This document shows positions 7,554 through 16,221 of a stretch of DNA of 64,000 nt, one piece after another. The stretch's first letter is position 1; every line of letters begins with the position of its first letter. The notes beneath the pieces were generated by a model, which saw nothing but the letters and a program-made list of their open reading frames with translations, did no database searches and was not told the DNA's origin. The stretch is from NCBI RefSeq assembly GCF_014194695.1, contig NZ_JACIAH010000012.1:1-64000 (forward strand), written 5' to 3'. The position numbers and the translations under genes were made by a program. Source of the DNA: Rhizobium sp. BK399 (GTDB lineage Bacteria > Pseudomonadota > Alphaproteobacteria > Rhizobiales > Rhizobiaceae).

Positions 7554-7991
7554 ATGAGTCAAAGAAGCGCGAAGGAAAAGCTCGTGTCTTTACGGAAGGC
7601 AGTTGCAGGCACGAACTCGTCGGCGTTGATGTTTGCTATCTTAGCAATGCTGGCCTTCGCCATCGCTTCGCCAGTGGCAGCGGCGGACATGACAGGGCAA
7701 TGGGCGAGGGGCGACGGAAACGCGCGGGTGAAAATCGCATCCTGCGGCTCCAATATGTGTGCAACAAACCTATGGATCAAGCCCGGCACCCCACGGGAAA
7801 AAGCCGGCGACACGCTCGTCATGACAGTGCGACCAGACGGCGGCGGCCTGTATTCGGGAACCGCCTTCGATCCCCAGCGGGGACTTACCTACAAGCTGAC
7901 GGTGGAAGTAACGGGGCAGCGGATGACCACGCGAGGGTGCGTGCTCGCCGGCATAGTCTGCAAGGCCGTGACGTGGCAACGGTTCGAATGA
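7554..7991 (+). CDS. DUF2147 family exported protein
   Basis: 145 aa. Signal peptide with a hydrophobic core at about 25-43 ending AAA-D. DUF2147 features follow: GQWARGDGNARVKIASCG at about 47, a second Cys pair nearby (CGSNMCA), and a C-terminal RGCVLAGIVCKAVTWQR. The family is periplasmic and of unknown function, with a lipocalin-like beta fold suggested by homologues. GAAGGA ribosome site precedes the ATG. Its own RpoE-type promoter links it to the oxidative membrane stress response. Confidence 0.8.
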   Translation: MSQRSAKEKLVSLRKAVAGTNSSALMFAILAMLAFAIASPVAAADMTGQWARGDGNARVKIASCGSNMCATNLWIKPGTPREKAGDTLVMTVRPDGGGLYSGTAFDPQRGLTYKLTVEVTGQRMTTRGCVLAGIVCKAVTWQRFE

Positions 7992-8096
7992 CGACGGGCC
8001 TCGTTTGAACAACATAGATCTCTAAAAGCGGTCCCATCAGGAAAACTACAAGCTCCGTTCTGCCGCCATCGTCGGCTTTCGTTCTGACCTTTTGCC

Positions 8097-8798
8097 TTAC
8101 CAAACTATTTCGGATTCGTCATAAGCTAGAAACCTTCCGCTTGAAATTGTCGATGCCGAGTCTAGCGTCTGTAGTATCATCTGCGCAGCCTCCGGCGGCG
8201 AAAACCGGTCATAACCGCTCGAAAATCGCTCAGAAAGGGTTGTCGCGACAGTCCCCGGATGGATTGCCAAAACGATCGCGTTTGGATGTGTTCGCCCAAT
8301 TTCGATTGAGGCTGTCCGGACGATTTGATGGAGAGCCGCCTTAGAGGCTCTATAAGAAATCCAGCCGCCCAAATAGTTATCGCCAATTGACCCGACACGA
8401 GCGGAGAGAACGCAAATGAGCGCGCGATCTCTGCGCGGTATCAACGGAGCAAAATGCTTCAAGAGGAGGGCCGGACCGATCGCATTGACTGCGAACTGAT
8501 TTGCCATACTTTGTGGGCTCAATTGCTTTAGCGACTTTTCAGGCCCGGCTCCTTGGATCGTCAAAGCTCCCGTCGCGCAAATCAAAAGGTGAAACTCTCG
8601 GTCCTTAAGCCGCGCCGCCCAGTTCTCGATCGTCGCTTCGTTGGTAATGTCGATTCCATCGTACGAACGAGAAAGGGCGACAATCGAACCGATCCTTGTG
8701 TCGTTCTCGAGAGCATCGACAAGGGCCGAACCGATGCCGCCAGAAGCGCCGATCACCAGTGCGTTGTAGTGATCTGGCAGCGATTGCATAATCTCCAT
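8097..8798 (-). CDS. SDR family oxidoreductase (CsgA-like)
   Basis: 233 aa. Short-chain dehydrogenase: the nucleotide-binding GASGGIGSAL is at about 17, Asn-containing NAIGPA near 105, catalytic Ser in VLSARVGS near 132 and the Tyr-x3-Lys motif YRASK near 148. Substrate not deducible. SDRs of this CsgA-like type accompany RpoE-ChrR and CFA-type lipid genes in several alphaproteobacteria. It is convergent with the DUF2147 gene. A GGAG site lies 7 bases before the ATG. No TGATCC/CGTA promoter was found upstream. Confidence 0.8.
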   Translation of the reverse strand: MEIMQSLPDHYNALVIGASGGIGSALVDALENDTRIGSIVALSRSYDGIDITNEATIENWAARLKDREFHLLICATGALTIQGAGPEKSLKQLSPQSMANQFAVNAIGPALLLKHFAPLIPRRDRALICVLSARVGSIGDNYLGGWISYRASKAALHQIVRTASIEIGRTHPNAIVLAIHPGTVATTLSERFSSGYDRFSPPEAAQMILQTLDSASTISSGRFLAYDESEIVW

Positions 8799-9257
8799 CG
8801 GTTCGCTCCACGCCAGGCGTTACTGCGTTCACTTCCGCCGAAAATTTTCTCGATAGCCGTTTCGTGGTCAGTCTTGGTAGTCACACGCTTCGCACGCCTG
8901 ACATGTCTTCACCTTTGTCAGCCGTGACCCAGCTCACCCAAGCATGCGGCCGGTCCACAGCCTATGGAAGGCCAGCCGTGCGTGGAAAGCACTTAGGCCT
9001 GCTTCCCATCGCAGGCCAACCCCGGCTCATCGGCCTGAAACATTCTACGGTGCTCCGGCGAAACAGATCACTCGCCACCCAGCTTTTAATCATTAATGGC
9101 AAGTCCCGCCTAGTTCAAAACGGGCAGCGCAAAAGCAGCTAGGCCAGCTGATGGTTCCTTGATCGCCAGCAACCAGCCAGATCCCACTCGTGTGGCGCTC
9201 GTGCCGAACCGCCAGTCAGCGGTTCGGACAGTAGCCAACCCCCAATGTAGCCAAGGG
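8799..9257. other. Gene-free stretch
   Basis: About 460 bp between the SDR start and the 3' end of the amino acid ABC operon. One 92-codon plus-strand frame crosses it (from 8864) but has no recognisable domain, no clear ribosome site and irregular composition. I see no repeat, RNA or IS relic here. Confidence 0.4.
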
Positions 9258-10046
9258 TCAGTGCGTCAGATTATTGGAGAGAAACGCCTTCAGTCGCTCG
9301 CTCTTGGGATGCCCGAAAATTTCCGCTGGATTGCCCTCCTCGCCGATTACGCCATTGTGCAAAAACACGACCCTGTTTGCGACTTCTCTGGCGAACGCCA
9401 TCTCGTGCGTAACGACGATCATCGTCCTCCCTTCGTTGGCGAGCGACCTCATTACCCTGAGCACTTCGCCGACGAGTTCGGGATCGAGCGCCGATGTTGG
9501 TTCATCGAAGAGGATGATGTCTGGCTCCATCGCAAGCGCTCTTGCAATGGCGACCCGTTGTTGCTCACCTCCGGAAAGCGACGTTGGATATGCATGTCGT
9601 CTATGCCAAACCCCGACCTTTTCGAGGTATGCCTGCGCTTTCTCGGCGGCGGCACTCTTTGGCACTCCTTGAACTTTGAGGGGTCCAAGCATGACGTTCT
9701 CCAGCGCTGTCATATGGCTCCAAAGGTTGAATTGTTGGAAGACCATGGCGATTGACGAGCGAAGACTGGTCAACTGACCTCTATCGGAGGCCGAAAGATT
9801 TCCGGTCCGGTCTCGAACGAGGCGCAGAGCGTCACCGTTCCATGTGAGTTCGCCTTCTGTGGGGCGCTCAAGCATGTTCAGGCAGCGCAAGAAGGTGCTT
9901 TTCCCGGAGCCCGAGGAGCCGATCATGGAAATGACGTCGCCTCGTTTTGCGGTGAGCGAGATTCCCTTGAGAACTTCAACAGTTCCAAAACGTTTTTTGA
10001 TGTTCTTAGCTTGTAGCATCGGCGTCACCGAATGTTCCTTCGTCAT
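9258..10046 (-). CDS. Polar amino acid/opine ABC transporter ATPase
   Basis: 262 aa, HisP/GlnQ type. Walker A GSSGSGKST near residue 42, Q-loop VFQQFNLWSHMT near 100, signature LSGGEQQRVAIARALA near 157, Walker B IILFDEPTSALDPE near 180, and switch His in VTHEM. The inserted segment before the Q-loop is typical of the HisP/OccP branch. It is the last gene of the operon SBP-permease-permease-deacylase-ATPase; its ATG overlaps the deacylase stop (ATGA). Drives import across the inner membrane. Confidence 0.9.
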   Translation of the reverse strand: MTKEHSVTPMLQAKNIKKRFGTVEVLKGISLTAKRGDVISMIGSSGSGKSTFLRCLNMLERPTEGELTWNGDALRLVRDRTGNLSASDRGQLTSLRSSIAMVFQQFNLWSHMTALENVMLGPLKVQGVPKSAAAEKAQAYLEKVGVWHRRHAYPTSLSGGEQQRVAIARALAMEPDIILFDEPTSALDPELVGEVLRVMRSLANEGRTMIVVTHEMAFAREVANRVVFLHNGVIGEEGNPAEIFGHPKSERLKAFLSNNLTH

Positions 10047-11158
10047 GGGCTTAGCAACAAGCCCGTTCTAAACGGGTCTTTGCCCGCGATTTTGCCGAGG
10101 CGTTTGCCTACTTCCGCGATCCGTGTGTCTGCCCGGGCATAGAAGATGCCGGAAGTTGCTGCCTCTATGTGATCTATTCGGCCCGTCAAAGGATCGATAA
10201 TGTCGGCGACGATGTCGCCTCGATTGATGAACTGTCCTAGCTGACACCGATAGGAAAGCAGCCCGGCTGCCGGAGAGATCAGAGCTTGAGAACCGGAAAG
10301 CGGCGTAGGTTCGCAGAGCATCTCAGGAGGCTTCTGCATTTCGCCTTGCACCACGCCAATTGCGATCAGGAACTGGATAATCGCGTCGGCATCTTGCGCT
10401 GCAAGGTCAATTTGAACGTCTGATCGCCCCCGTAGCTCGATCGTAGTTGCGACGCAGCCAACCGGGATAGCATGACGGCCGTACAGTTGGCGCAGTGCGA
10501 CCCACGGCTGGGAGACGGCCTCGTCGAAGGGGTTGTCACCAGAAACCTCGGCGATAAGCACCGCCCGCGCCTTTAGAAATGCTGACAGCGCCTCAAGTGC
10601 TTCAATGAACTCCGGTTGGGTATAAATGTGGACCTCGGCTTCCCCATCGCAGTGAAGGTCGAGTACGTAGTCTGCATCGACAGATGTCTGCAGAATCCTT
10701 TTGCGAAGCAAATCAGCAGGTGTATCGGCCGGCCAAGCGTCCACTTCCTGGCGCAGGGCTTCGCGGATAATCGCGACGTTCTCCTTGGGATCTTCCCCGA
10801 GGAGGCAATCCAGCCTACTGACGACGCCGAGGGTGAGGTCCGGATAATGCCGGTTGAAGTTTCGGCCGTCGTAGACGTCAAATCGGCCTTCTTGCTGTCC
10901 GAGGCCGAACTGCGACAAACCTATGGGATTGGCAACAGGCACTACCGTCACCCGACCGCTTATTTTGCCTGTCTGTTCCAAAATCAGCAGTTTTTCGCAT
11001 GTCATCCTCGAGACGAGCATTCCTGGACCTTCGTCCGCATGTAGCCCACCCTGGATATAGACATGCGGACGGGCATTGGGATCGCCAAACGTGAAGGACT
11101 TCAGGAGGTGAGCCGTCCCAATTCCGCGTCCCTTAATCTGATATTCGGTTTCAAGCAT
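10043..11158 (-). CDS. Succinylglutamate desuccinylase/aspartoacylase-family deacylase
   Basis: 371 aa from the ATG that overlaps the upstream permease stop by 8 bp (ATGCTTGA). AstE/AspA-type zinc carboxypeptidase fold: GGLHADEG near 50 carries the zinc His/Glu pair, a VANPIG segment follows, DLHCD near 170 supplies the second zinc region, and the C-terminal beta domain has GIFYARADTRI. Such enzymes cleave N-acyl amino acids; DoeB/EutE, which deacetylates N-acetyl-diaminobutyrate in ectoine breakdown, is one relative. Placement between permease and ATPase genes implies that the imported compound is acylated and deacylated in the cytoplasm. Confidence 0.85.
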   Translation of the reverse strand: MLETEYQIKGRGIGTAHLLKSFTFGDPNARPHVYIQGGLHADEGPGMLVSRMTCEKLLILEQTGKISGRVTVVPVANPIGLSQFGLGQQEGRFDVYDGRNFNRHYPDLTLGVVSRLDCLLGEDPKENVAIIREALRQEVDAWPADTPADLLRKRILQTSVDADYVLDLHCDGEAEVHIYTQPEFIEALEALSAFLKARAVLIAEVSGDNPFDEAVSQPWVALRQLYGRHAIPVGCVATTIELRGRSDVQIDLAAQDADAIIQFLIAIGVVQGEMQKPPEMLCEPTPLSGSQALISPAAGLLSYRCQLGQFINRGDIVADIIDPLTGRIDHIEAATSGIFYARADTRIAEVGKRLGKIAGKDPFRTGLLLSP

Positions 11159-11894
11159 GAATTCCACGATCCAATTTCGGATGTTTTGAGTCAAAATTAC
11201 TCTTTAGTGAAGACGAGAGGTGACGCAGAAAGCGATGCTCCAGCATCCTGAATGCCCGTGCTAGGACGATGGTCAGAAACAGATAAATCAGGGCCGCTAC
11301 GCCAAAAGACTCCGCAATGACGAGGTTGTTTGTGTAGACGTCCCGCGCGACCCGCATGACCTCTACGATAGTGACTGTGCTCGCCAACGCCGTTGCGTGC
11401 ATCATCATGATGACCTCGTTGCCATATTGGGGCAGAGCCCGCCGCCAGGCTGCGGGCCATATCACGCTGGTGAAGACGGCCAAGCGGTTAAGGCCGATCG
11501 ATCGCGCAGCTTCGACTTCGCCTCCAGGGACGGCTCGAATGGCACCAGAAAATATCTCGACTGTGTAAGCGGTGGTGTTCAAGCTCAATGCGAACCAGGC
11601 GCAAAACCACGGCGACCGGAGAACAGGCCACAGGGCGCTTTCTCGAAGAACGGCGAACTGCGCCAGCCCATAGTAGACGATGAAGAGCTGGACCAGAAGC
11701 GGCGTGCCGCGGATGACGTAAGTGAACAGCCACACTGGTCTTGATATCCAAAACGAATTGGAGGCGCGGGCGACCGCGAGCGGCACCGACAGTGCAAACC
11801 CAGTCAGCGTCACCAGCGCGAGAAGAGCCATCGTAATCTTGAGGCCAGACAGGAATGCCGGCAATGATTCCAGGACTATGGACCAAGTTATCAT
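11151..11894 (-). CDS. Polar amino acid ABC transporter permease (HisM type)
   Basis: 247 aa with about five membrane helices. The EAA-loop region reads EVEAARSIGLNRLAVFTSVIWP (beginning near residue 127), the contact site for the ATPase, and the N-terminal FTYVIRGTPLLVQLF is typical of the HisMQ family. The start overlaps the upstream permease stop (ATGA). It forms the membrane pore with the 11891-12580 product. C-terminal 30 residues are hydrophilic and extend past the usual end. Confidence 0.88.
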   Translation of the reverse strand: MITWSIVLESLPAFLSGLKITMALLALVTLTGFALSVPLAVARASNSFWISRPVWLFTYVIRGTPLLVQLFIVYYGLAQFAVLRESALWPVLRSPWFCAWFALSLNTTAYTVEIFSGAIRAVPGGEVEAARSIGLNRLAVFTSVIWPAAWRRALPQYGNEVIMMMHATALASTVTIVEVMRVARDVYTNNLVIAESFGVAALIYLFLTIVLARAFRMLEHRFLRHLSSSLKSNFDSKHPKLDRGIHA

Positions 11895-12580
11895 GTGGCA
11901 CCCAATGTCTTGACGCCCCTCGAGAATCGGCGCTCAACGAGTTGGAAAATAACCACGGAAATCGTGGTGACGGATAAATAGATCAATCCGATCAGCGCAT
12001 AGAAAGTGAACGGCTCTCTCGTGGCGGCGGACGCCAGATCGGCTCGGTGCACCATATCGTCGAGGCCGATGATCGACACCAGGGCGGTTGCCTTGAGCAT
12101 CACCAACCAATTATTCGTCAATCCAGGTATCGCGTGCCGCATCATCTGGGGCACGAGAATGAACCGCAGGACCTGCCTTCGGCGAAGGCCGCACGAAAAA
12201 GCCGCCTCGATCTGTCCCGCTGGAACGCTTAAAATAGCCCCGCGAAACGTCTCGGTGAGGTACGCGCCGAAAATGAAACCCAGGGTCGAAGTCCCGGCCA
12301 GAAACGGATCGACATCCACGTAGCCCCAGCCGACCCGCTCACCGAACCTGTTGAGCATAATTTGCCCGCCATAGAACACGACAAGCATGACCAGGAGGTC
12401 CGGAAGCGCACGTACGACCGTCGTATAAGCTGTCGCGGCTCCCCTTGCCAAACCGCTGCCATAAACCTTCGCCACCGCCCCGACGAGGCCGAGAGCTGAG
12501 GCAACCACCAGGGACGCGAAAGCGACGGAGAGCGTGACCTTAAGCCCCGAGAGAATCATGGGCAGGTAACCGTAAAACAA
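11891..12580 (-). CDS. Polar amino acid ABC transporter permease (HisQ type)
   Basis: 229 aa. Permease with five predicted helices and the EAA-like loop QIEAAFSCGLRRRQVLRFI near residue 130. It begins at TTG (GGGGG 9 bases upstream); the first ATG is seven codons later and would cut into the first helix. It lies 62 bp after the binding-protein gene with a hairpin in between. Pairs with the following permease. Confidence 0.85.
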   Translation of the reverse strand: MFYGYLPMILSGLKVTLSVAFASLVVASALGLVGAVAKVYGSGLARGAATAYTTVVRALPDLLVMLVVFYGGQIMLNRFGERVGWGYVDVDPFLAGTSTLGFIFGAYLTETFRGAILSVPAGQIEAAFSCGLRRRQVLRFILVPQMMRHAIPGLTNNWLVMLKATALVSIIGLDDMVHRADLASAATREPFTFYALIGLIYLSVTTISVVIFQLVERRFSRGVKTLGAT

Positions 12581-12602
12581 TATCTTGAACCCCCGTGAGG
12601 CA

Positions 12603-12632
12603 GCTCCAGCGCCTTTTTGCCTGCGCTGGAGC
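12603..12632 (-). terminator. Intercistronic hairpin after the binding-protein gene
   Basis: Perfect 10-bp stem GCTCCAGCGC / GCGCTGGAGC with a 10-nt loop, between the stop of the solute-binding gene (12642) and the first permease start (12580). No strong U-run follows, so it is better seen as an attenuator or mRNA stabiliser that keeps the binding protein in excess over the membrane parts. Confidence 0.65.
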
Positions 12633-12641
12633 CGAACGCAC

Positions 12642-13421
12642 TTACTTCCTGCCGGACAGCGGCGTGACGTCGAAATCGAAATACTTCGCAGCGATCTGCT
12701 TGTAAGTGCCGTTCTTCATCACGTTTGTTAGCGCCTCGTCGACCTTGGCCCGCAAATTGTCGTCGGTCTTCCTGAGTGCTATTCCCACACCGCCGTCGGT
12801 TCCCTCGTCGAGGAATAGAGTATCACCGACCTGTGAGAATCCTTTTCCTTCAGGTTTTTTCAAGAACGACTCGGCTGAGACGACAGACGAGCCGAATGCG
12901 ATGTCTCCGCGACCTGCGGCAAGTTCGAGGTAGACCGCTGGTTCCTTGTCTACTGCCAGGACATTGCTGTCGGGGTAGTTCTTCGCCAGATATTCTGCCC
13001 GGGGCGAATTTCTGAGGACGATGATCGTCTTGCCCTTGAGGTCCTCAGGCTTCCAAGACTGGAAAGCGCCGTCTTTCGCGATCCAGCGCGAGGGAACATC
13101 ATAGTACGGTTTCGAGAAGTTGACCGCCTTTTTGCGTTTCTCGTTGATGCTCATGGAAGCGACAATCATATCGAACTTGCTCGCATTCAGGGCTGGAATC
13201 ATGCCGTCCCATTCCTGCTGGACCATCGCGCACTTTGTCTTCATTTCCGTGCAAATCGCGTTGGCAATGTCGATGTCAAATCCGCTCAAGGTCCCATCGG
13301 GGCTGACCTGGGAGAATGGGGGGTAGTTGCCTTCAACTCCCACTCTGACCGTCGCCTCCTCGGCACGAAGATGCGTTGCAAATAGTGTTAATGCTATCAC
13401 CCCAGCAATTTTCAGACGCAT
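12642..13421 (-). CDS. Periplasmic amino acid-binding protein of the ABC operon
   Basis: 259 aa from the ATG at 13421, preceded by AGGAGGA; the frame's earlier start adds a non-signal segment. Signal peptide at about 1-20 (hydrophobic core IAGVIALTLFATHLRA). SBP family 3 features: GNYPPFSQ near 30, GFDIDIANAI near 50, WDGMIPALNASKFDMIVA near 70, and the domain hinge region near 190. First gene of the operon, divergent from the rpiR-type regulator gene. Ligand probably an amino acid derivative that the operon's deacylase processes. Confidence 0.9.
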   Translation of the reverse strand: MRLKIAGVIALTLFATHLRAEEATVRVGVEGNYPPFSQVSPDGTLSGFDIDIANAICTEMKTKCAMVQQEWDGMIPALNASKFDMIVASMSINEKRKKAVNFSKPYYDVPSRWIAKDGAFQSWKPEDLKGKTIIVLRNSPRAEYLAKNYPDSNVLAVDKEPAVYLELAAGRGDIAFGSSVVSAESFLKKPEGKGFSQVGDTLFLDEGTDGGVGIALRKTDDNLRAKVDEALTNVMKNGTYKQIAAKYFDFDVTPLSGRK

Positions 13422-13482
13422 AGTTTCCTCCTCAGCGTTAGTATGCTCTAAGGATGGCAACTTTTTTTCACGGTGTCAATTT

Positions 13483-14397
13483 ATGAAAACAGATTCCCAT
13501 AATCCAAAAGTCTGGTCAGCGGAGTCAGACCGCCAATTCTCGACTTCGAAGCTGGGAAAGAAAATCTCGCGATTACTCAGGGAGGGAACCACGTCCCAGC
13601 GTCAACTCTCGGAGTTCACGCTCAGGGATCCTGTTTTTGTAGCAACCCGGGGCATTGAAGACCTCTCGCAAATCACAGGCGTCTCGACCTCGACAATAAG
13701 CAGGTACGCCCGGGATCTGGGTGTTGCCAGTTTCGCCGAGTTTCGGGCCGCTGTCGGGAATATCATCGGCTCGCTCATCGCGCCTGTCAGCAAGCTCAAC
13801 GAAACAATGAGCGATGACAGCTCGCGGAACGGGGCGGTTGAAAGAAGTCTCGCATCAGCAGCAGTTTTGGTTGCCCAACTTCAAGAGACCGAAACCGCGA
13901 ACAGGCTGAAGGCGGCATCCAGAAAGATAGGGTCAGCCAATCGTGTGTACGTCGTCGGTTTCGGCTTGAGCGCGCACTTGGCGGCGATGTTGACGTTGGG
14001 TTTACAGCCCTATCGAGAGAATGTCGTCAATATTGCGCAGTACGGTGGTACCGAATCCGCTGCGGCGCGCCTGGCTTCGTCCACGACGGGAGATCTCGTC
14101 GTAGCGATTTCTTTCCCTCGTTACTCGAAAGACGCGGTTGAAATGGTCCGGTTCGCACGGGAGCGAGGTGCAGAGGTAATCGCTTTGACCGACTCCACTG
14201 CATCACCGATATCCGAATACGCGAACGAGTTGCTGCTCGCGCCCGCTCAGCATCCGGTGATTTCCAGCAGCAGCGTGCCAGGTCTGGTGTTGATCGAGGC
14301 CTTGGTTTCAGAGTTTTTGATTTCTGACCCAGAAAACCTCAAAAAAGCCGAAAGACTTGCAAGTGCCATAGCAACTTATCTCGCGGGCAGCGGCTGA
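13483..14397 (+). CDS. RpiR-family transcriptional regulator
   Basis: 304 aa from the ATG at 13483; the longer frame crosses the divergent promoter. N-terminal HTH_6 domain (TGVSTSTISRYARDLG) and C-terminal SIS domain at about 150-285 (RVYVVGFGLSAHLAAML, DLVVAISFPRYSKDAVEM). SIS domains bind phosphosugars in most RpiR proteins, but rhizobial members also control amino acid transporters. Divergent from the ABC operon with 61 bp between starts, so it almost certainly controls that operon and itself. Confidence 0.85.
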   Translation: MKTDSHNPKVWSAESDRQFSTSKLGKKISRLLREGTTSQRQLSEFTLRDPVFVATRGIEDLSQITGVSTSTISRYARDLGVASFAEFRAAVGNIIGSLIAPVSKLNETMSDDSSRNGAVERSLASAAVLVAQLQETETANRLKAASRKIGSANRVYVVGFGLSAHLAAMLTLGLQPYRENVVNIAQYGGTESAAARLASSTTGDLVVAISFPRYSKDAVEMVRFARERGAEVIALTDSTASPISEYANELLLAPAQHPVISSSSVPGLVLIEALVSEFLISDPENLKKAERLASAIATYLAGSG

Positions 14398-14829
14398 TCA
14401 GAACATACCAGCGACGTCAGCGACGCAGTGTTCTAGGTAACATCGCCGGCGGGGGGCGGCAACAAGCGGAAGGTTGACATTCCCGGGCTCGAGGGCGTGA
14501 TCGCTACTGCGGCGTCTTCAATCCTTAGTCTCACCCGTATTTGCGACTCTCTTCTCTGAATTCGAAACCTGCTACTGGCCTATCGCAACGACCCAAGAGA
14601 AGCCATACCGCCGCCTCAACTGAGAACGCTTTCGAAGGTCGCCGCGCAATTGTCAGCAGCCAAGGTTGTGCGCTAATTAGCCTGCGGATTTGGCGGCGGA
14701 TCCTGCCGCGGGAAGCGCGATCGATCCGTTAAACTATTTCAGCTCCTGAGCAACTGGGGTGTGGAGCTCGGAGCGCAGATGGTTAGAACACGGCGCCCTA
14801 TCTGACCACGTGCCCGGCAGCTACCTTCG
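14398..14829. other. Gene-free stretch after the rpiR-type gene
   Basis: About 430 bp with only short frames lacking any family signal. A GC-rich run (gccggcggggggcggc) lies at 14446-14461. No clear terminator or repeat recognised. Confidence 0.35.
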
Positions 14830-15098
14830 TCATCGTCCGTTAGACCAGGCCGCGCCTTGAGACGCACTGAATCCGAGGAAGTCGAAGGCGATAACCCGGC
14901 GCCCGGCGGCACATAGTAGCGGAGCGACGTCCCTATCGATACGGCTATTGTCCGGAAGCCATGGATCATCACGAACGCGGTGCCGCCGCCGGGATAGTCG
15001 CGCACGTAGATCCGATGTTCGTTGCGTTCTACATGTTTCTCGGCGAACCCGGTGTCGTCGTTCGCGTAGGCGTTTGATCTCTTCTGTGTTGTATCCAT
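14830..15098 (-). pseudogene. Frameshifted alpha/beta-hydrolase relic
   Basis: Read leftward from an ATG at 15098, one frame gives KHVERNEHRIYVRDYPGGG and FVMIHG, the typical start of an alpha/beta hydrolase leading to the HG oxyanion motif. The next part, PDNSRIDRDVAPLLCAAGRR then VIAFDFLGFSAS, is in another frame. The two parts are contiguous, so a frameshift lies near 14960. Nothing of the nucleophile elbow or later domain remains. It resembles the start of epoxide-hydrolase or haloalkane-dehalogenase-like proteins of about 290 aa. Truncated and inactive. Confidence 0.6.
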
Positions 15099-15566
15099 TG
15101 GCGTCGGCAGTCTGGAGCCGCAAGAGTTGCAAACGAGGCCATGAGAAGGTCGCGCCGGGTAGGGAAAGGCTTTCGGTGTCCGGCATCTTCCTCTCCTCGC
15201 AGCACGGCTGGTGCTGCTGGTAAACGGCTGGCCCACGTCCGGCAGCAGGCGGCCGCGCATATCTCTGATACGTTATTCGAATGAATGGGCCGGCCCGATC
15301 GAAGCTTCGACCATTCCGGCTCGGCTTCGTGATACACGTTAACGCGAGTTCACTAATGGTGGTAAGTGCTGCGAAAAAAACTGTCGGTTGACTTCTTCTG
15401 GAATGTCTCTATTTTTAGTTTTATCGAACTTTTGCTTGCCAAGCTTTGTCTACCGCGCGATTGGCACCGCGCTCTATTCGAACCTTCTCTTTCAGAAACA
15501 ATCGTAACGTCGTCCGGGAAGCGCAGCCTCTGCGGTCCTGCACTCTATGCTTTGAAAGGGTTCATC

Positions 15567-15797
15567 ATGACCATTGGCACAGCAAAATGGTCCAACTCCA
15601 CGAAGGGCTTCGGCTTTATCCAGCCCGATAACGGCGGCGCGGACGCGCTCGTTCACATCTCTGCCGTCGAACGCCCCGGAATGCGCGAAATCGTAGAGGG
15701 TCAGAAGATTGGTTACGAGCTCGAGCGCGACATCAAGTCGGGGAAGATGTCGGCCTGCAACCTGCAGGTCGCCAATTGTGACCTGCCATCTCTTTGA
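15567..15797 (+). CDS. Divergent cold-shock protein (CspA family)
   Basis: 76 aa. One cold-shock domain: RNP1 KGFGFIQP intact, RNP2 region reads ADALVHISA where rhizobial CspA proteins normally have DVFVHISA, and the N-terminal motif reads KWSN instead of KWFN. Two nucleic-acid-stacking aromatics are thus replaced. AAAGGG lies before the ATG. A leader of about 200 nt with no other gene precedes it, as in cspA mRNAs. Single-stranded RNA/DNA binding is expected but may be weaker. Confidence 0.85.
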   Translation: MTIGTAKWSNSTKGFGFIQPDNGGADALVHISAVERPGMREIVEGQKIGYELERDIKSGKMSACNLQVANCDLPSL

Positions 15798-15839
15798 CCA
15801 CGGATCTAGTGGCACTGGGACGGCATGATTATCTGAAAG

Positions 15840-15862
15840 GCCGGGCAGGTTGCCCGGCATTT
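15840..15862 (+). terminator. Hairpin terminator or attenuator after csp
   Basis: GCCGGGCA / TGCCCGGC, 8-bp perfect stem with a 3-nt loop, followed by ATTTTCC. It lies 42 bp after the csp stop and 35 bp before the small downstream gene. Partial read-through would let both genes be expressed at different levels. Confidence 0.7.
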
Positions 15863-15897
15863 TCCTATCCATCGCTTTGCAGACTAAGGGAATTTTC

Positions 15898-16086
15898 ATG
15901 ACTCAGACCTACAGCAAATCCCGGCAGCGGGCCGAAATTGCGTTTAGCCTTATCCAGTCCCAGTTCTGCGCGCACGGCCAAGGCGTCCAGGAACTGGAGA
16001 CTGAAGAGCAAGCGCGCCAAGTCAAGACACAGCGTCTTCGAGACGCGCGGCTAGCGCGGGACGAGCAGGACCATGCTAGCCGTTGA
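15898..16086 (+). CDS. Small rhizobial protein usually found next to cspA
   Basis: 62 aa, highly charged, helical. The N-terminal TQTYSKSRQRAEIAF and C-terminal KTQRLRDARLARDEQ match a small conserved family that accompanies cspA genes in Rhizobium and Agrobacterium. AAGGGA precedes the ATG. Function unknown; the basic helices suggest nucleic-acid or ribosome contact, which is only a guess. Confidence 0.65.
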   Translation: MTQTYSKSRQRAEIAFSLIQSQFCAHGQGVQELETEEQARQVKTQRLRDARLARDEQDHASR

Positions 16087-16221
16087 ACGACCACTACGCA
16101 GATTACTAGCAGCCCTGGTCAAAACTCTATTTCGACACTGTGGCCAGGCGTCGCTTGATTCCACAGGCTTGGTGCAACGGCCACCGACGTTGCTCCTCCC
16201 AAAAATGAACCCTTCGCAGCG

